Below are positions 38,735 through 49,219 of a stretch of 64,000 bases of DNA, piece after piece (positions within the stretch are counted from its first letter, which is position 1; each line of letters begins with the position of its first letter). The position numbers were made by a program, and so were the translations under genes. Under the pieces are notes generated by a model. The model was not told the DNA's origin and searched no databases. It worked only from the letters and a program-made list of their open reading frames with translations. Source of the DNA: Micropterix aruncella (taxonomy: Eukaryota > Arthropoda > Insecta > Lepidoptera > Micropterigidae); NCBI GenBank assembly GCA_944548615.1, contig OX155957.1, positions 24,831,031 to 24,895,030 of the forward strand. Reading direction: 5' to 3'.

Positions 38735-39401
38735 TCTTGCTGTGTCGACTACAACGGGCGAGCCCGTCACCACAGGACGTTTTAACGATTAGTCGTTCTA
38801 TCGCCCTGCAGTGAGCGTAGAAGAATTTGAACAATACAATCCAAAGTCTAGCTACGGCACAACCCGTGAGAGTCCAACGCCTTACCGCGAGTTAGCCGGG
38901 AATAAACCCGGCGGGCTCGAGATACTCGCGCCCTCACTTCCAATTGTGACCAGATTTCTCCGGTCTCTCGATTGGTTCCGAGTTCGAGGTCGCTTGCGCG
39001 GTCCTCTCCCTTACGAAGCGGTGAAACGGTGTGCACCGAATCTATCGCGGACCAAGGCGTCCTTTGCCCGACTCTGAACTGGGATCGGATGGCCAATGGT
39101 CATTTCAAGAGCAGTCGCCGTAAGGTAGGCAACCAACCCCGCTCTATAGGAAACAATACAGTTCCCAGACTCCCCCGACTGTTAGTCGGAGAGCACAATC
39201 GATTGGCTTGCGCCGCTCGGTGCGCAGACCGTCCAGGAGCGCCAGAGGTTTGATTCCCAGGGGAGACTGGTTGACCCAGTGTCCTACCCAGGTTCGCACC
39301 CCGTGCGTGGAGGCCGTCGGATGGGTGTTGACCCGTGAGTGTGACCGACCCTGAACACATGGGTCATCGTGGCCACCTCATCATGGGCCCGTTAGCTCCC
39401 C
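38735..39401 (-). mobile_element. GCR retroposon, full-length copy with 15-bp target duplication
   Basis: 667 bp, GC-rich within an AT-rich region. Reads TGTCGACTACAACGGGCGAG, TAGTCGTTCTATCGCCCTG, GGTCGCTTGCGCGGTCCTC, AGAGCACAATCGATTGGC, GGAGGCCGTCGGATGGGTG. It is flanked by AGTAAAATAAGAACA at 38720-38734 and 39402-39416. No poly(A), no inverted termini, no recognised protein. Open frames on both strands (38811-39077, 38848-39096, 38972-39253, 39100-39360) overlap each other and look like GC-driven by-products. Strand follows the 3'-end inference from the truncated copy. Confidence 0.9.
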
Positions 39402-39416
39402 AGTAAAATAAGAACA

Positions 39417-40961
39417 GTATAATATCCCCATAGTACGCACCGATTTAACAATCATACAAGCGCTCGTTGTCCGTACGCTACCACTACATACATTCTCGGG
39501 CGCCTCGGTGCTAGCCAGTCAGGGCTGTCGCGCGACAACGAAGTATACAAAAGTGATATGTTTTCTGTACAGGCTGTAATGCAACCTATCAGAAATTACA
39601 TTTACGAGTATTTACATTTACGTTACGAAATTACATTTACGAGGTAACTTTTATTGTTCATTTGCGTAGGTAAGTATGTGTCTAGTTAGGTAGGTACATA
39701 GGTATGTAAGTGCCTAGGTAGGTAGGTAGAAGCGTTTTTGTTAAGTACCTACTTTAACTTACTAAAATGTAGGTATTTTGAACACATGCAACAAGTGATG
39801 AATGCTATCACACAAAGTCAGCAATAACTTATATTCTGTTACAGTACAATTTTGAGAATCGACTCTTGATCTTTAAACTAAAAATACAGAAACGTACATA
39901 ATAATTATAAAGAATTGCATTTTTGCTTTAATGTGATCACAACTTGTCTATTGTGTATTTGTTGTGGCAACCCTGGTGTTTCGGCGAAGCGTAGGTACTT
40001 ATTTCGAAAGCGGGCTCGAGATGTCCTACTGATGTTATTTTACTATGCTCAAGAGCAATGAATCTGGGTCATTAACATACACCAGACACCATAATATCTC
40101 GGAAACTAAAAGTGCTAGATTATTTAAATTAATAGTATTTTATAGACTATTTAATGCTATTCAAACAAAAAAAATAAAACTGCATAGTTGCTACAAAGTA
40201 ATGCCACCAAAAATTCTAAAAACAATATAAATGTTTTTTTGAAAATCGAACTACGAATTCAATGCATTTGTTTTTGCTTTTTTTCATTTCTGTATCACAA
40301 AAAAAAAATGAGGAGCGCCTGTGGTATTTATTCAATAATCATTTTTGACGTGGTAATTACTGGATAGGCTAGCCTTCTTAGTTTACGAGATAGGTAATAA
40401 AGTTTCATAACAAATATTAAAAGGATAAGTTATTTTAGTTTTATGTAAATTCTCTGATTGTCTCGCTCTATTTGATTGTTGTTTTTTTTTTTTGAGGATC
40501 ATATTTTAGGGCAATTTAGTTTTATGAGCATTTTAATAAATTTTTTACATAATTTATTGTAAAATTAGAGTCCTGTCCATCCTAGAACGGGCTAGTCCCA
40601 GTTTGGTGACAGAATCAAATAAGCAAAAGGTTAAGGTTTTGCCATTCGGTTCCTGTTATTTTTATAAGCAAAAACAATGTTTTATTGTAATTAATTCCTA
40701 AATAAATAAATAAATAAATAAAAGTTAAAAGGTTGGTTCCATAACTCATAAATGGCTTGAATATTTCTTTTATACGACTTTTTTGTGATTCTTAGCAGTA
40801 AGAAAAACCATCATAGAAAAATCCTGGTTATTTCCCAGTTGGGTGATAAGAGACTTACAGTGTAATCATGAACAGGAAAATATTTTTTCGCCATAGGTCA
40901 TTTTAGGGCTACGTCTAGATAATTTAGATCAATAAATAAAATAAGTATATATTCCTTATTA
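39417..40961. other. Unassigned intronic sequence
   Basis: Contains a TAGG-rich stretch at 39660-39735. A 61-codon frame at 40045-40230 may be retrotransposon-derived but I cannot support it. A TAAA run is at about 40700-40720. Confidence 0.35.
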
Positions 40962-41249
40962 TCTTATATATAAAAATGAATCGCCGTGCGTTAGTCTCGC
41001 AGGATCTCGGAAATGACTGGACCGATTTGAATTATTTTTCTTTTATTTTATTTGGCTTGATTCAGGGGTGGTTTACAAAAAAAAATATTTAGGAAAAACT
41101 CAAAGAAACAACTGAAAATCGAAAATATCGAAATTGGTCATTTTGGGAACATTGGCCATTTTCTAGAATGCTATCGCGGCGATCGTATTGTTTGACAGCT
41201 GCGCTATCCATAACTGTTATTCATTCCGTACAATGTGTAAAATTTCAAG

Positions 41250-42235
41250 TCGAAAGGTCAAAAAAGTCGAAAAAGTCAAAAAGTCGGAAAAGTCGCAAAA
41301 GTCACAAAAGTCAAAAAGTCAAAAAAATCGATAGAATCGAAAAAGTCGATAAAGTCGTAAATTCGAAAAAGTCGAAAAAGTCGAAAAGGTCGAAAAAGTC
41401 GAAAAAGCCGAAAAAGTCACAAATGTCGAACAAGGCGAAAAAGTCAAAAAAGTCAAAAGTCAAACAAAGTCAAAAAAGAAGAAAAACTAAAAAAGTCGAT
41501 AAAGTCGAAAAAGTCGAAAAGGTCGCAAAAGTCGAAAAAGTCGAAAAAATCGAAAAGGTCAAAAAAGTCGAAAAAGCCGAAAAAGTGACAAAAGTCAAAC
41601 AAGTCAAAAAGGTCGAACAAAGCAAAAAAAGTCAAAAAATTAAAAATAATCAAAAAAAGTCGAAAAAGTCGATAAAGTCGTAAAAGTCTAAAAAGTAGAA
41701 AAAGGCGAAAAAGTCGTAAAAGTCAAAAAAGTAAGAAAAGTCAAAAAAGTAAAAAAAAGACGAAAAAGTCAAAAAGTCGAAAATGACGGAAAAGTCGCAA
41801 ATGTTAAAAAAGTCGAAAAAGTCGATAAAGTCGAAAAAGTCGAAAAAGTCGAAAAGTCAAAAAAGTCTAAATAGTAGAAAAAGGCGAAGTCGTAAAAGTC
41901 GAAAAAGTCAGAAAAGTCAAAAAAGTCAAAAAGTCGAAAAAAGTCAAAAAAGTAAAAAAAGTCGAAAAAGTCGAAAAGGTCAAAAATGTCGGAAAAGTAG
42001 AAAAAGTCGAAAAAATAAAAAAGTCGAAAAAGTAGAAAAAGTTGGAAAAGTCGAAAAGTCGAAGTTAAAGTCGATTTCGATTTCGATTTTCGAGTTTTAA
42101 AGCGTGTCGCTAGGTTGGGGGTGGTGGTGGGGGGGGGTGGGGGGGGGGTTGTTGTTGTAGGATTAATGATATTAATATTCAGATGAATTACGTTCCTGGC
42201 TACTTGACTGGAAAGTCTTGGGGTGACACAACCAT
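41250..42235 (-). repeat. R-family copy 7 dominated by a (GTCGAAAAA)n minisatellite
   Basis: From 41256 to about 42090 the sequence is a degenerate 9-bp repeat, AAAGTCGAA with variants. Then TTTTAAAGCGTGTCGCTAGG, G-tracts and the R-family end GGAAAGTCTTGGGGTGACAC follow. Copy 1 has a TTTCGATTTCG minisatellite at the same relative place. The Lys/Ser/Val-rich frames (41168-41683, 41783-42100) and the Phe/Asp-rich minus frame are repeat translations. Confidence 0.8.
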
Positions 42236-42371
42236 TTTTTTTAATGACATAACCACGAATTTGGACTTAGTTTGGGGATTTCAATACCTACAGTAAAGAC
42301 CTCATGGAAATTTCGATCGATTTGAGTGAGCGTGAAAACAATTCAGTGTCGTTTTACAGTGTCCATTACAA

Positions 42372-43170
42372 TGTCGAGAGGAAGAGATAACACAGGTCGA
42401 CGAAGTCAGTCAAATGTGCGGCAAGCTACTTCAAGTGCAAACCGTACTGATGTGAGATGATTCCATCATCTCCGCCGAAATACAAGATGAAGCTGTTAAT
42501 CCGAAATTGCTTGCATTGGTGCCTAAGAATATGATCTATGGACTTCGCGAAGTTTATAACAACATCTCGCCCTGTATGCTCGATAGTAACTGTTCCAGGC
42601 GTTACCCGAGAGACCTGATTGCTAACACAATCACAGGCAATGACGGATACCCATTGTATCGTCGCCGATCAGTTGCGGACAATGGGAGATATGCAGTTGT
42701 GAAGATCATAGGGCAAGATGTAAATGTGGTCAATCGTTAGATTGTGACATTGTCCAAGGCTTTTAAAGCGCAAATCAATGTGGAATACTGCAACTTCATC
42801 AATTCGATAAATTACATATGCAAATACGTAAAATAAAGCGATATGGCTGTTTTCGCTGTGAGGAATTCAAACGAGGTGTATCTCAGTATCAGACGTGTCG
42901 CTATGCCAGCAGCAACGAAGCGATTTGGCGCATCTTTTCCTTTGTGACATACGAAAGACAATCTACAGTTGTACACTTGGTAATTCTGGAAAGCGGAATT
43001 TGATTCCCCGTGCGTCTGGCCTTCACGATGACAAATCACGCGTGTTGGAAGTTTGCGGAATTAACTTGGAATTTCCGTATTTCGCGCATGGACAACTGTA
43101 TGTCCCGTGTTCGCCAAGCCATCGGTCGGAAAGCCATCATTTTTGTTTAGGATACAAAACGAAAAACATA
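42372..43170 (+). pseudogene. Helitron Rep-helicase, internally deleted and frameshifted
   Basis: Starts at ATG 42372 (MSRGRDNTGRRSQSN, an Arg/Ser-rich N-terminus usual for these proteins). It then shows SRRYPRDLIANTITGNDGYP and LYRRR (42597-42670), INVEYCNFINSIKYICKYV (about 42776-42830), YASSNEAIWRIFSF (42895-42945) and the C-terminal helicase piece LEVCGINLEFPYF with HGQLYVPCS (43045-43115). The order is that of a RepHel protein. The HUH nuclease part and most Pif1-type helicase motifs are missing and three frames are needed, so it is dead. Confidence 0.85.
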
Positions 43171-43421
43171 TTTTGCCAGAATGTTTTGTGTTGAATGTGA
43201 ACTGCATTTATATATTATCATGTGAATTAAATACATTGAATTTATTTCAATCACTAACGACTTTCATTTAATCACCAAACGAAACTTAAACCGTACATGA
43301 TTCGGCCATATTATAGATTTCAATGAATTAGATTTGGAAGGTTCATTAGGATTAATAAACGCTTAAGAAGAGTTACAATCAAATAAATTGTAGGTGGTAC
43401 GAAGTTCACCGGGTCATCTAG

Positions 43422-43865
43422 TATGTATATTAAAATTAACAGAAAGTATTATTTCCTATTGTCTTGCCTTTATAATGGTAAATAAACACGATATTACTTC
43501 AATTACGAACAACCCACGACTTCGATGTAACAAAACGACCACTTCTTTTCACTCCCGTTTTTCGATGTCGATACAATTTTATTTTCTCTATATATATATT
43601 GTATAGAAGAAATTGGGTCTCTACGGCCGCACAATGCCCGTGAGCGTGTCCGACTATACATATAGGTATAGAGTAAGAGTATGTAATCACTTCGTTATAT
43701 TGACAGAGGTTATTTGCACGAGGATTGCCGATGTTCGCATTAGCATGGCCGAACCTCTGTCAAGTTGGAATGCCCATTTATACATTTTTAGATTTCCTCA
43801 TAGATAATCATAAGAATCAGAGAAGTATAGATCATAAACAGGACCCATATCTGACGGCTCTGGTA
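43422..43865. other. Unassigned intronic sequence
   Basis: No feature recognised. Confidence 0.4.
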
Positions 43866-44992
43866 TTTTAATCATCATCATCATCATCAGCAGCAGGTAG
43901 ACGTCCACTGTTGGACATAGATTCCCTCCCCTCCCTCCATAGAATGCCATGACGAGCGGTCTTGAGCCACCTCCATCCATCGATATAGCTAAAAATATAT
44001 CGATGCCTCCATCCACCTACTTTCTCCGACCGCGGCAATGTCATTTGTCCATCTTGTGAGTTAATGGGTCCTAGCTGAGTTGGCCACGAAGACCCATTCT
44101 GTTCAGGGTCGGTCACACCCACGGGTCAACACCTATCCGACGGCCTCCACGCATGAAGTGCGAGCCTGGGTAGGACTCTGGCCTTATGGTTAGTTTCCCC
44201 TGGGAATCGACCTTCTGGCGCTCCTGGACGGTCTGCGCACCGTGCGGCGTAAGCCAATCGACTGTGCACTCTGACTAACAGTCGGGGGAGTCTGGAAGCA
44301 GTACTGTTTCCTATAGAGCGGGGGTCGTTGCGGACCTTACGGCGACTGCTCTTGAAATGACCATCGGCTACCCGATCTTGGGTGAACAGCCGGGCAAAGG
44401 ACGCTGTGGTCCGCGATAGATTCGGTAAACACAGTTTCACCGCTTCGTAAGGGAGAGGACCGCGCAAGCGACCTGGAACTCGTAACCAATCGATAGACCG
44501 GAGTAATCTGGTCACAATTGGAAGTAAGGGCGTGAGTGTAGGCCCGCCGGGTAGCACTCCTGGCTATCTCGCGGTTAAGGCGTTGGCCTCTTACGGGCCT
44601 GTGGCGTAGCTAGATGGTGAACTGTTTTGTCCTCAAGTCTTCTGCGCTTTATCCAGGGAGATAGAACGACTAATCGTTAAAACTTTCTGAGGTGACGGGC
44701 TCGCCCGCTGTAGTCGACAACCCTAGTTGTCCATCTTGTGAGAGACCGTCCCACGCTGCGTCTGCCGGTTCGTGGTCGCCACTCGAAAACATTTTTCCCC
44801 TTACGACTGTCGGTTCTGCGAGCTATATGGCCTGCCCATTGCCATTTCAAGTTGGCAATTTTACGAGCTACGTCAGGGACCTTGGTTCTTCTGCAGATTT
44901 CCTAATTTCGGATCCTATCACGCAGTGAAACTCCAAGCATAGCTCTCTCCATGGTTCGTTGCGCGACTTTGAGCTTGTGTATGAGGCCAATG
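43866..44992 (-). pseudogene. RTE-type retrotransposon 3' part, split by GCR
   Basis: Minus-strand reading from 44992: GLIHKLKVAQRTMERAMLGV, LRDRIRN then a stop, RRTKVPDVARKIANLKWQWA, GHIARRTDS and WRPRTGRRSVGRSL. After the GCR insertion (44061-44726) it resumes LTRWTNDIAAVGESRWMEA, AQDRSSWHS and YVQQWTS. The 3' end is a (TGA)n tail at 43870-43886. This C-terminus plus GTCCACTGTTGGACATAG (inverse) is characteristic of insect RTE elements. One stop and a small palindromic duplication at 43978-44003 mark decay. Confidence 0.9.
44061..44726 (+). mobile_element. GCR retroposon, full-length copy with 16-bp target duplication
   Basis: 666 bp, inverted relative to the copy at 38735 and closely similar along its length. 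It is flanked by TTGTCCATCTTGTGAG at 44045-44060 and 44727-44742. Removing it and one duplicate restores the RTE reading frame, which fixes the boundaries. It starts TTAATGGGTCCTAGCTGAG and ends GTCGACAACCCTAG. The 143-codon minus frame at 44126-44557 resembles the frame at 38811-39077 only because the DNA is similar. Confidence 0.93.
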
Positions 44993-45004
44993 CGTATTTA
45001 GAAC

Positions 45005-45811
45005 GCCATCTATTGGGCTACTGAACATACGAGAAGATTAATCAATGTTTGTTACAATGAGTGCCATCTACACCTTGCGTTTCGTAGTAAAATCCTAGCT
45101 GCCAAAACGTAGTACGGCATTGAGCAATCTAATGCCCTATATAATCAATGATAATATAGGTGGAATTCTGCAACGAGAACTCAAGAACACTTCAGACTTT
45201 TAAACCTAACGGAAATGATCCTACGTATCCATACTGATTCGACTTGGAAAGTGAAATATCCATGTTGCGTTTCGTAGTAAAATCCTAGCTGCCAAAACGT
45301 AGTACGGTATTGAGCAATCTAATACCCTATATAATCAATGATAATATAGGTGGCATTCTGCAACGAGAACTCAAGAACACTTCAGACTTTTAAACCTAAC
45401 GGAAATGATCCTACGTAACCATACTGATTCGACTTGGAAAGTGAAATATCCATGTTGCGTTTAGCTGCCAAAACGTAGTACGGAACTGAGCAATCTAATG
45501 CCCTATATAATCAATGATAATATGGGTGGCATTCTGCAACGAGAAGTCAAGAACACTTCCGACTTTTAAACCTAACGGAAATGATCTTACGTAACCATAC
45601 TGATTCGACTTGGAAAGTGTCATATCCACTTTGCGTTTCGTAGTAAAATCCTAGCTGCCTAAACGTAGTATGGCATTGAGAAATATAACACCGTATGTAA
45701 ATCAATGATAATATAGAGGGCATTCTGTAAGGAAACCTCAAAAACACTTCAGACTTTTTTACCTATCGGAAATGTTCCCACATAACCATACTGCTACGAA
45801 TTGGAAAGGCT
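45005..45811. repeat. Tandem array of about 190-bp units (4 copies)
   Basis: TTGCGTTTCGTAGTAAAATC starts units at 45075, 45265 and 45631; the unit at 45455 lacks part of it. Each unit continues AAAACGTAGTACGG, ATAATCAATGATAATAT, TTCTGCAACGAGAA and CCTAACGGAAATGATC. The period is 190, 190 and 176 bp. Units 1-3 are most alike and the last is diverged. Confidence 0.92.
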
Positions 45812-46129
45812 CCAAAAAGCGTGACCGCGTAGTACACTTCTCTGCCACTTTTAACTCGATTTATAAATCTCCAAGTTGGGCGAGTTCGCCTGGCAGATGT
45901 CTCCATTCGTTCGCAATAAACTTGCACGGGAACACCTCGAGGGGATTTGTGTTCACGTAGCGACGAGTGGCAAGTTCCCAGCGTTTGCAACAGACGACGT
46001 CGGAAATATAATAGAAAGAAATAGGAAAACCGGGACCTATGGGATCATTGATGCATATTTTTTGAAGTAAGTCTCTAAGAGGCATATACACAGAATATAT
46101 TTGTCTCTGTCACGCATATACAAGGTGAG
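45812..46129. other. GC-balanced unassigned sequence
   Basis: Overlapping open frames on both strands (45763-45990 minus, 45861-46091 minus, 45876-46070 plus) show no family motif. No gene call. Confidence 0.35.
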
Positions 46130-46510
46130 TTTTAAATTAGTGACATCCTTGTAGTACGTCAATCAGTACAACGATATTGACGAATTTGATAAAAACATTT
46201 GAGAACAACAATGAAAAAAAAACTAACATTTTATTTTATTTTAAATATTATTTTTTTGTTAACAGTGTAAAAAGCTTTGTGTAAGATGCGCTAACAAGTG
46301 GTAGGTAAAATATCGCTAATATTGTTTATTCGCGATATTATACCTACCGCTAGATGACGTACCGCGCTCAATGCTTCTCAAACTTTTCTTCAATAGATAA
46401 CATTTACAATCTTGACAATAAAATCATTTTTTTTCTTCATAAAAGCTGCTTTTATTGTTGTATTGATTCACCCACTACAAGGATGTCACTAATTGAAACC
46501 TCAACCTGTT
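46130..46510. mobile_element. MITE-A, copy 5 (both ends present)
   Basis: Left end ACAAGGTGAGTTTTAAATTA with GTGACATCCTTG. Right end CAAGGATGTCACTAATTGAA to ACCTGT. Core pair AAGTGGTAGGTAAAATATCG / CGATATTATACCTACCGCTA. At 381 bp this is the best guide to family length. Confidence 0.85.
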
Positions 46511-46889
46511 TATACATCATTATGCTAGAAGTAGATTATAATTTAACCTCGCCCTTTTAAATACCCTATCATCAATAACCGTGCAATTAGGGTTGACGTT
46601 GTTAATGACTTCATACGTTTGAAAAGCTGAACATTTTAATTGGCAATTATCAATTAGCTATTTATCACCTTCACACGCCTACGCTTGCCATTATGCTAGG
46701 AATTGAAAAACAAATTTTCTAATAACTAAGTAATTACTCGAGCTTTACCATAGTCTGAGCGTACAGGCCCGCGCAGACATTCGTCAGACTTTTGGCGATC
46801 CTGTGTTATTAAAAAAACGACTGTCTTTGTCAAGTCACTCTTCAGGTTATGGAAAAATCAGTTATGTCACAATAACACTTTACCAGCAA
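46511..46889. other. Unassigned intronic sequence
   Basis: No feature recognised. Confidence 0.4.
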
Positions 46890-46940
46890 GACTTCCCAGA
46901 ATAACAGTAAAAGTCATATTAATGTTGGAATATGCGTTAT

Positions 46941-47360
46941 AATAATAATTATTATTATAAAACGCTTTATTCTTTAGAAAAGGCGAGCTTATTGCCTGCG
47001 GGCAATATTTTAAGGGCTCTCTAGACGATCAAGCATGCTTGTCAAGCATCGCGTCGCGGGATAAGAGGGGATCGTGAACAGCAGGAAATATGCAAATATT
47101 GTTTTGATATTTACGAAAAATTCCTAATTTTGTAGTTTTATACCAGGGAGTCACATCATTCATCAATCAATTACGTATAATCAACGTGACTCCTTGGTGT
47201 AAACTACCAAATTAGGCATTTTTGGTAAATATTACAAAAAAATATTCGCGTATTTCCTGCGGTTTACGATCCCCTCCCTGCCCGCAACGCGAAGCTTGTC
47301 AAGCATGCTTGATCGTCTAAAGAGCCCTAGCGCTAACCTATTGTGTAAACAAAATTGTGA
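46941..47360 (-). mobile_element. Retrotransposon 3' tail inserted in G repeat
   Basis: Matches the 3' UTR of the element at 29855-30335 (GAAAAGGCGAGCTTATTGCC, the TGCGGGCAATATTTT word, and an AAT-rich tail). It is flanked by GCGTTAT at 46934-46940 and 47361-47367. A MITE occupies 47014-47327. Confidence 0.8.
47014..47327. mobile_element. MITE-F, nearly full palindrome
   Basis: 314 bp. Ends GGGCTCTCTAGACGATCAAG and, read inward from the right, GGGCTCTTTAGACGATCAAG. Inversion extends through most of the element (GGGGATCG/CGATCCCC, TTACGAAAAATTCC-like arms). The flanks suggest a TA duplication. Confidence 0.88.
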
Positions 47361-47885
47361 GCGTTATCTTAGTAAACAACATTGAAATTTATAACCATAA
47401 ACACTATGTCATTTTATTCCGAGCAAAATCGAAACATGTGCGTAGTAGCGTAACGCCACCTAGCGGGAATCCAGTGAAAAGGCTTATAAGCGTACGTCGG
47501 CGTCTACGCAAAGACACAAACCGCAGCCGCGGTTCATATGTAATAGTGCGCAGTGACATAGGTACGCGGTAACAGATGGCACTGGTCAACCGCAACTTTA
47601 AGAGAATAAAATACAATTATAACAAATAAAATATCTGGACCGATTTCAACCACAATCTTTTCAACTCTTACCATGACCAAGTGATCCCTACATGCCAAAT
47701 TTCAGCTCAATCGGATTAAGCGTGTAGGCGCTATCGTGGAGAATACACACACACACAATGACAATCAGCCTCACAGACAGACCTCAGTTGGAAATGGTCT
47801 TAGATGGTTTAAAATGTATATAACCGTCTTCCTCTAAAATAAAACATTTGCGCGTTCACAATAATTTCCTAGCCGGGAAAGTGAA

Positions 47886-48554
47886 CATTCTAATGAATCT
47901 TATATAATATGCAGCCGTTATGTGCTCCAATAAAGAAAATAAACAATAAATAACAGACAAAAACCTAATCTACATTGCCACACAATAATAATAATAATAT
48001 ACAATCTATATGCTTGTGCCTGTGTATCTACATATGGGCTTCACTTGGTTGTAGATTCACATAAACGCAACTCCTCAACTCATTAAAACTCGCTAGCACG
48101 TGTCGGAACTTTTTAAACGGGTACCTGCTCAGAAATCAGGCGCTCTGTTTGCTCTAATAAAAGTTTACTTTTAACCGCCCTACCCATACGAACGAACATG
48201 ATACGCCCGCTAATTTATCGCCCGAACGCAACAAACCCTATCACGTATGTTCATGTTTACACAAAAATAAAATAAAAAATCCCCGAAACCCACAAAGCAT
48301 ACGTCAAATAGTTCCTACGATTCTACATACAATAAAGGGTCGTAAATGGGGCTATTGTTTAAAAAAAAAAGGTCTGGTATATTGTAAATGAGTATTGTTA
48401 TTAGGAAATGTAATGAAAAACTTTTTTTACCGTTATTTTGAAACATAACGTAAAGGTAGGGAGGGCGGTTAAAGTTGTTAAAATTACAAGGATAAATCAA
48501 ATATAAAGGTATTTTTTAGTCTTTTATTGATTAATAATATACACCTGTGAAGAC
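47886..48554. other. Unassigned intronic sequence
   Basis: No feature recognised. A short A-run sits at 48361. Confidence 0.4.
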
Positions 48555-48832
48555 TTTACTTCTTCTTTACATATCCTTCTGCAAGCTCCAAACACTTTTG
48601 CCAACGATTTGGAAGCTGCAGAATCCCTCTCTCATGTAAAGATTAAGATTGAGTTGTGAGCCAATTGCGCGTTTCCTCCTCGACTTTTTCATTGTATTCG
48701 AATGGTTTTCCTCCTAAGTAATTCCTTCAAGGGTGCGAACAAAACATAGTTTCAGGGGGGCAAATCTGGACTGTGAGGAGGGTGTTCGAGGGTTTTCCAC
48801 CTGATTTCCAAAATCAAAGCAAAAATAAGCAT
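48555..48832 (-). pseudogene. mariner-family transposase, C-terminal remnant
   Basis: Minus-strand reading: WKTLEHPPHSPDLPP, stop, NYVLFAPLKELL, then after a frameshift EKVEEETRNWLTTQS, LHERGILQLPNRWQKCLELA and EGYVKKK with a stop. The HPP-SPDL-P block carries the third catalytic aspartate of mariner transposases and the ending matches the family C-terminus. The N-terminal two thirds are absent. Confidence 0.88.
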
Positions 48833-49180
48833 TTATACCGTGGACCCATAATAATAAGCTAGGATGTTGACATTCGAAAAGGACTCAGTGCCTTCCCAGA
48901 AAGCCATTGAAAATCAAAATTTTCTTCGTGACAATGCTACGAGATTCATTTCGGTGTAACAGTGGCTTCAGTTTTCATCTAGCCGCCAATCCGCTGGTAT
49001 TCCCATTCGGAGAATTTCGAAGGTTACTCAAAAACACCATGGTTTGGTTCTTCGTCGAGAATGACAGCGAATACCTCAGGCCTACGATCGCGCAGCATGG
49101 GAAACGTTCATCGACACACCGTTGATCATCAAGGCCAAAGGGGGTTATATCGAACAATGAGTTCAGTTAGCACAGTTTAG
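48833..49180. other. Unassigned; may be more of the mariner locus
   Basis: Open frames on both strands at 48907-49157 show no recognisable motif. No call. Confidence 0.3.
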
Positions 49181-49219
49181 CCTTGTTAAATAATGTAAAG
49201 GTAATACTGCATATTACCT

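Larger units (their letters stand above)
40962..43421 (+). mobile_element. Helitron, 2.46 kb, decayed autonomous type
   Basis: 5' end TCTTATATATAAAAATGAAT preceded by A. 3' end with a small hairpin (GGTG, loop, CACC at 43393-43410) followed by CTAG (43418-43421) and a flanking T. Inside are Rep-helicase remnants (42372-43170) and a nested R-family minisatellite copy (about 41250-42235). Confidence 0.85.
46890..47885 (+). repeat. G repeat, copy 2, with R-type 3' blocks and nested insertions
   Basis: Starts AAGACTTCCCAGAATAACAG like 35168. It is interrupted at 46941-47360, resumes CTTAGTAAACAACATTGAAA, then runs into R blocks (GCCAAATTTCAGCTCAATCG) and ends CTAGCCGGGAAAGTGAA. Confidence 0.75.

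Noticed and set aside
41168..42100. Lys/Ser-rich 171- and 105-codon frames, resembling a histone-tail-like or basic nuclear protein
   Set aside because: They follow a 9-bp minisatellite exactly, shift frame without loss of pattern, and the opposite strand is also open (Phe/Asp-rich).
44126..44557. A 143-codon frame similar to the frame at 38811-39077, suggesting a conserved GCR protein
   Set aside because: The similarity follows from near-identical DNA; other frames of the element are open too, the 9824 copy does not keep it, and it runs opposite to the inferred RNA strand.
45763..46091. Overlapping GC-balanced open frames next to the tandem array
   Set aside because: No domain, both strands open, and no splice or start context that I can support.
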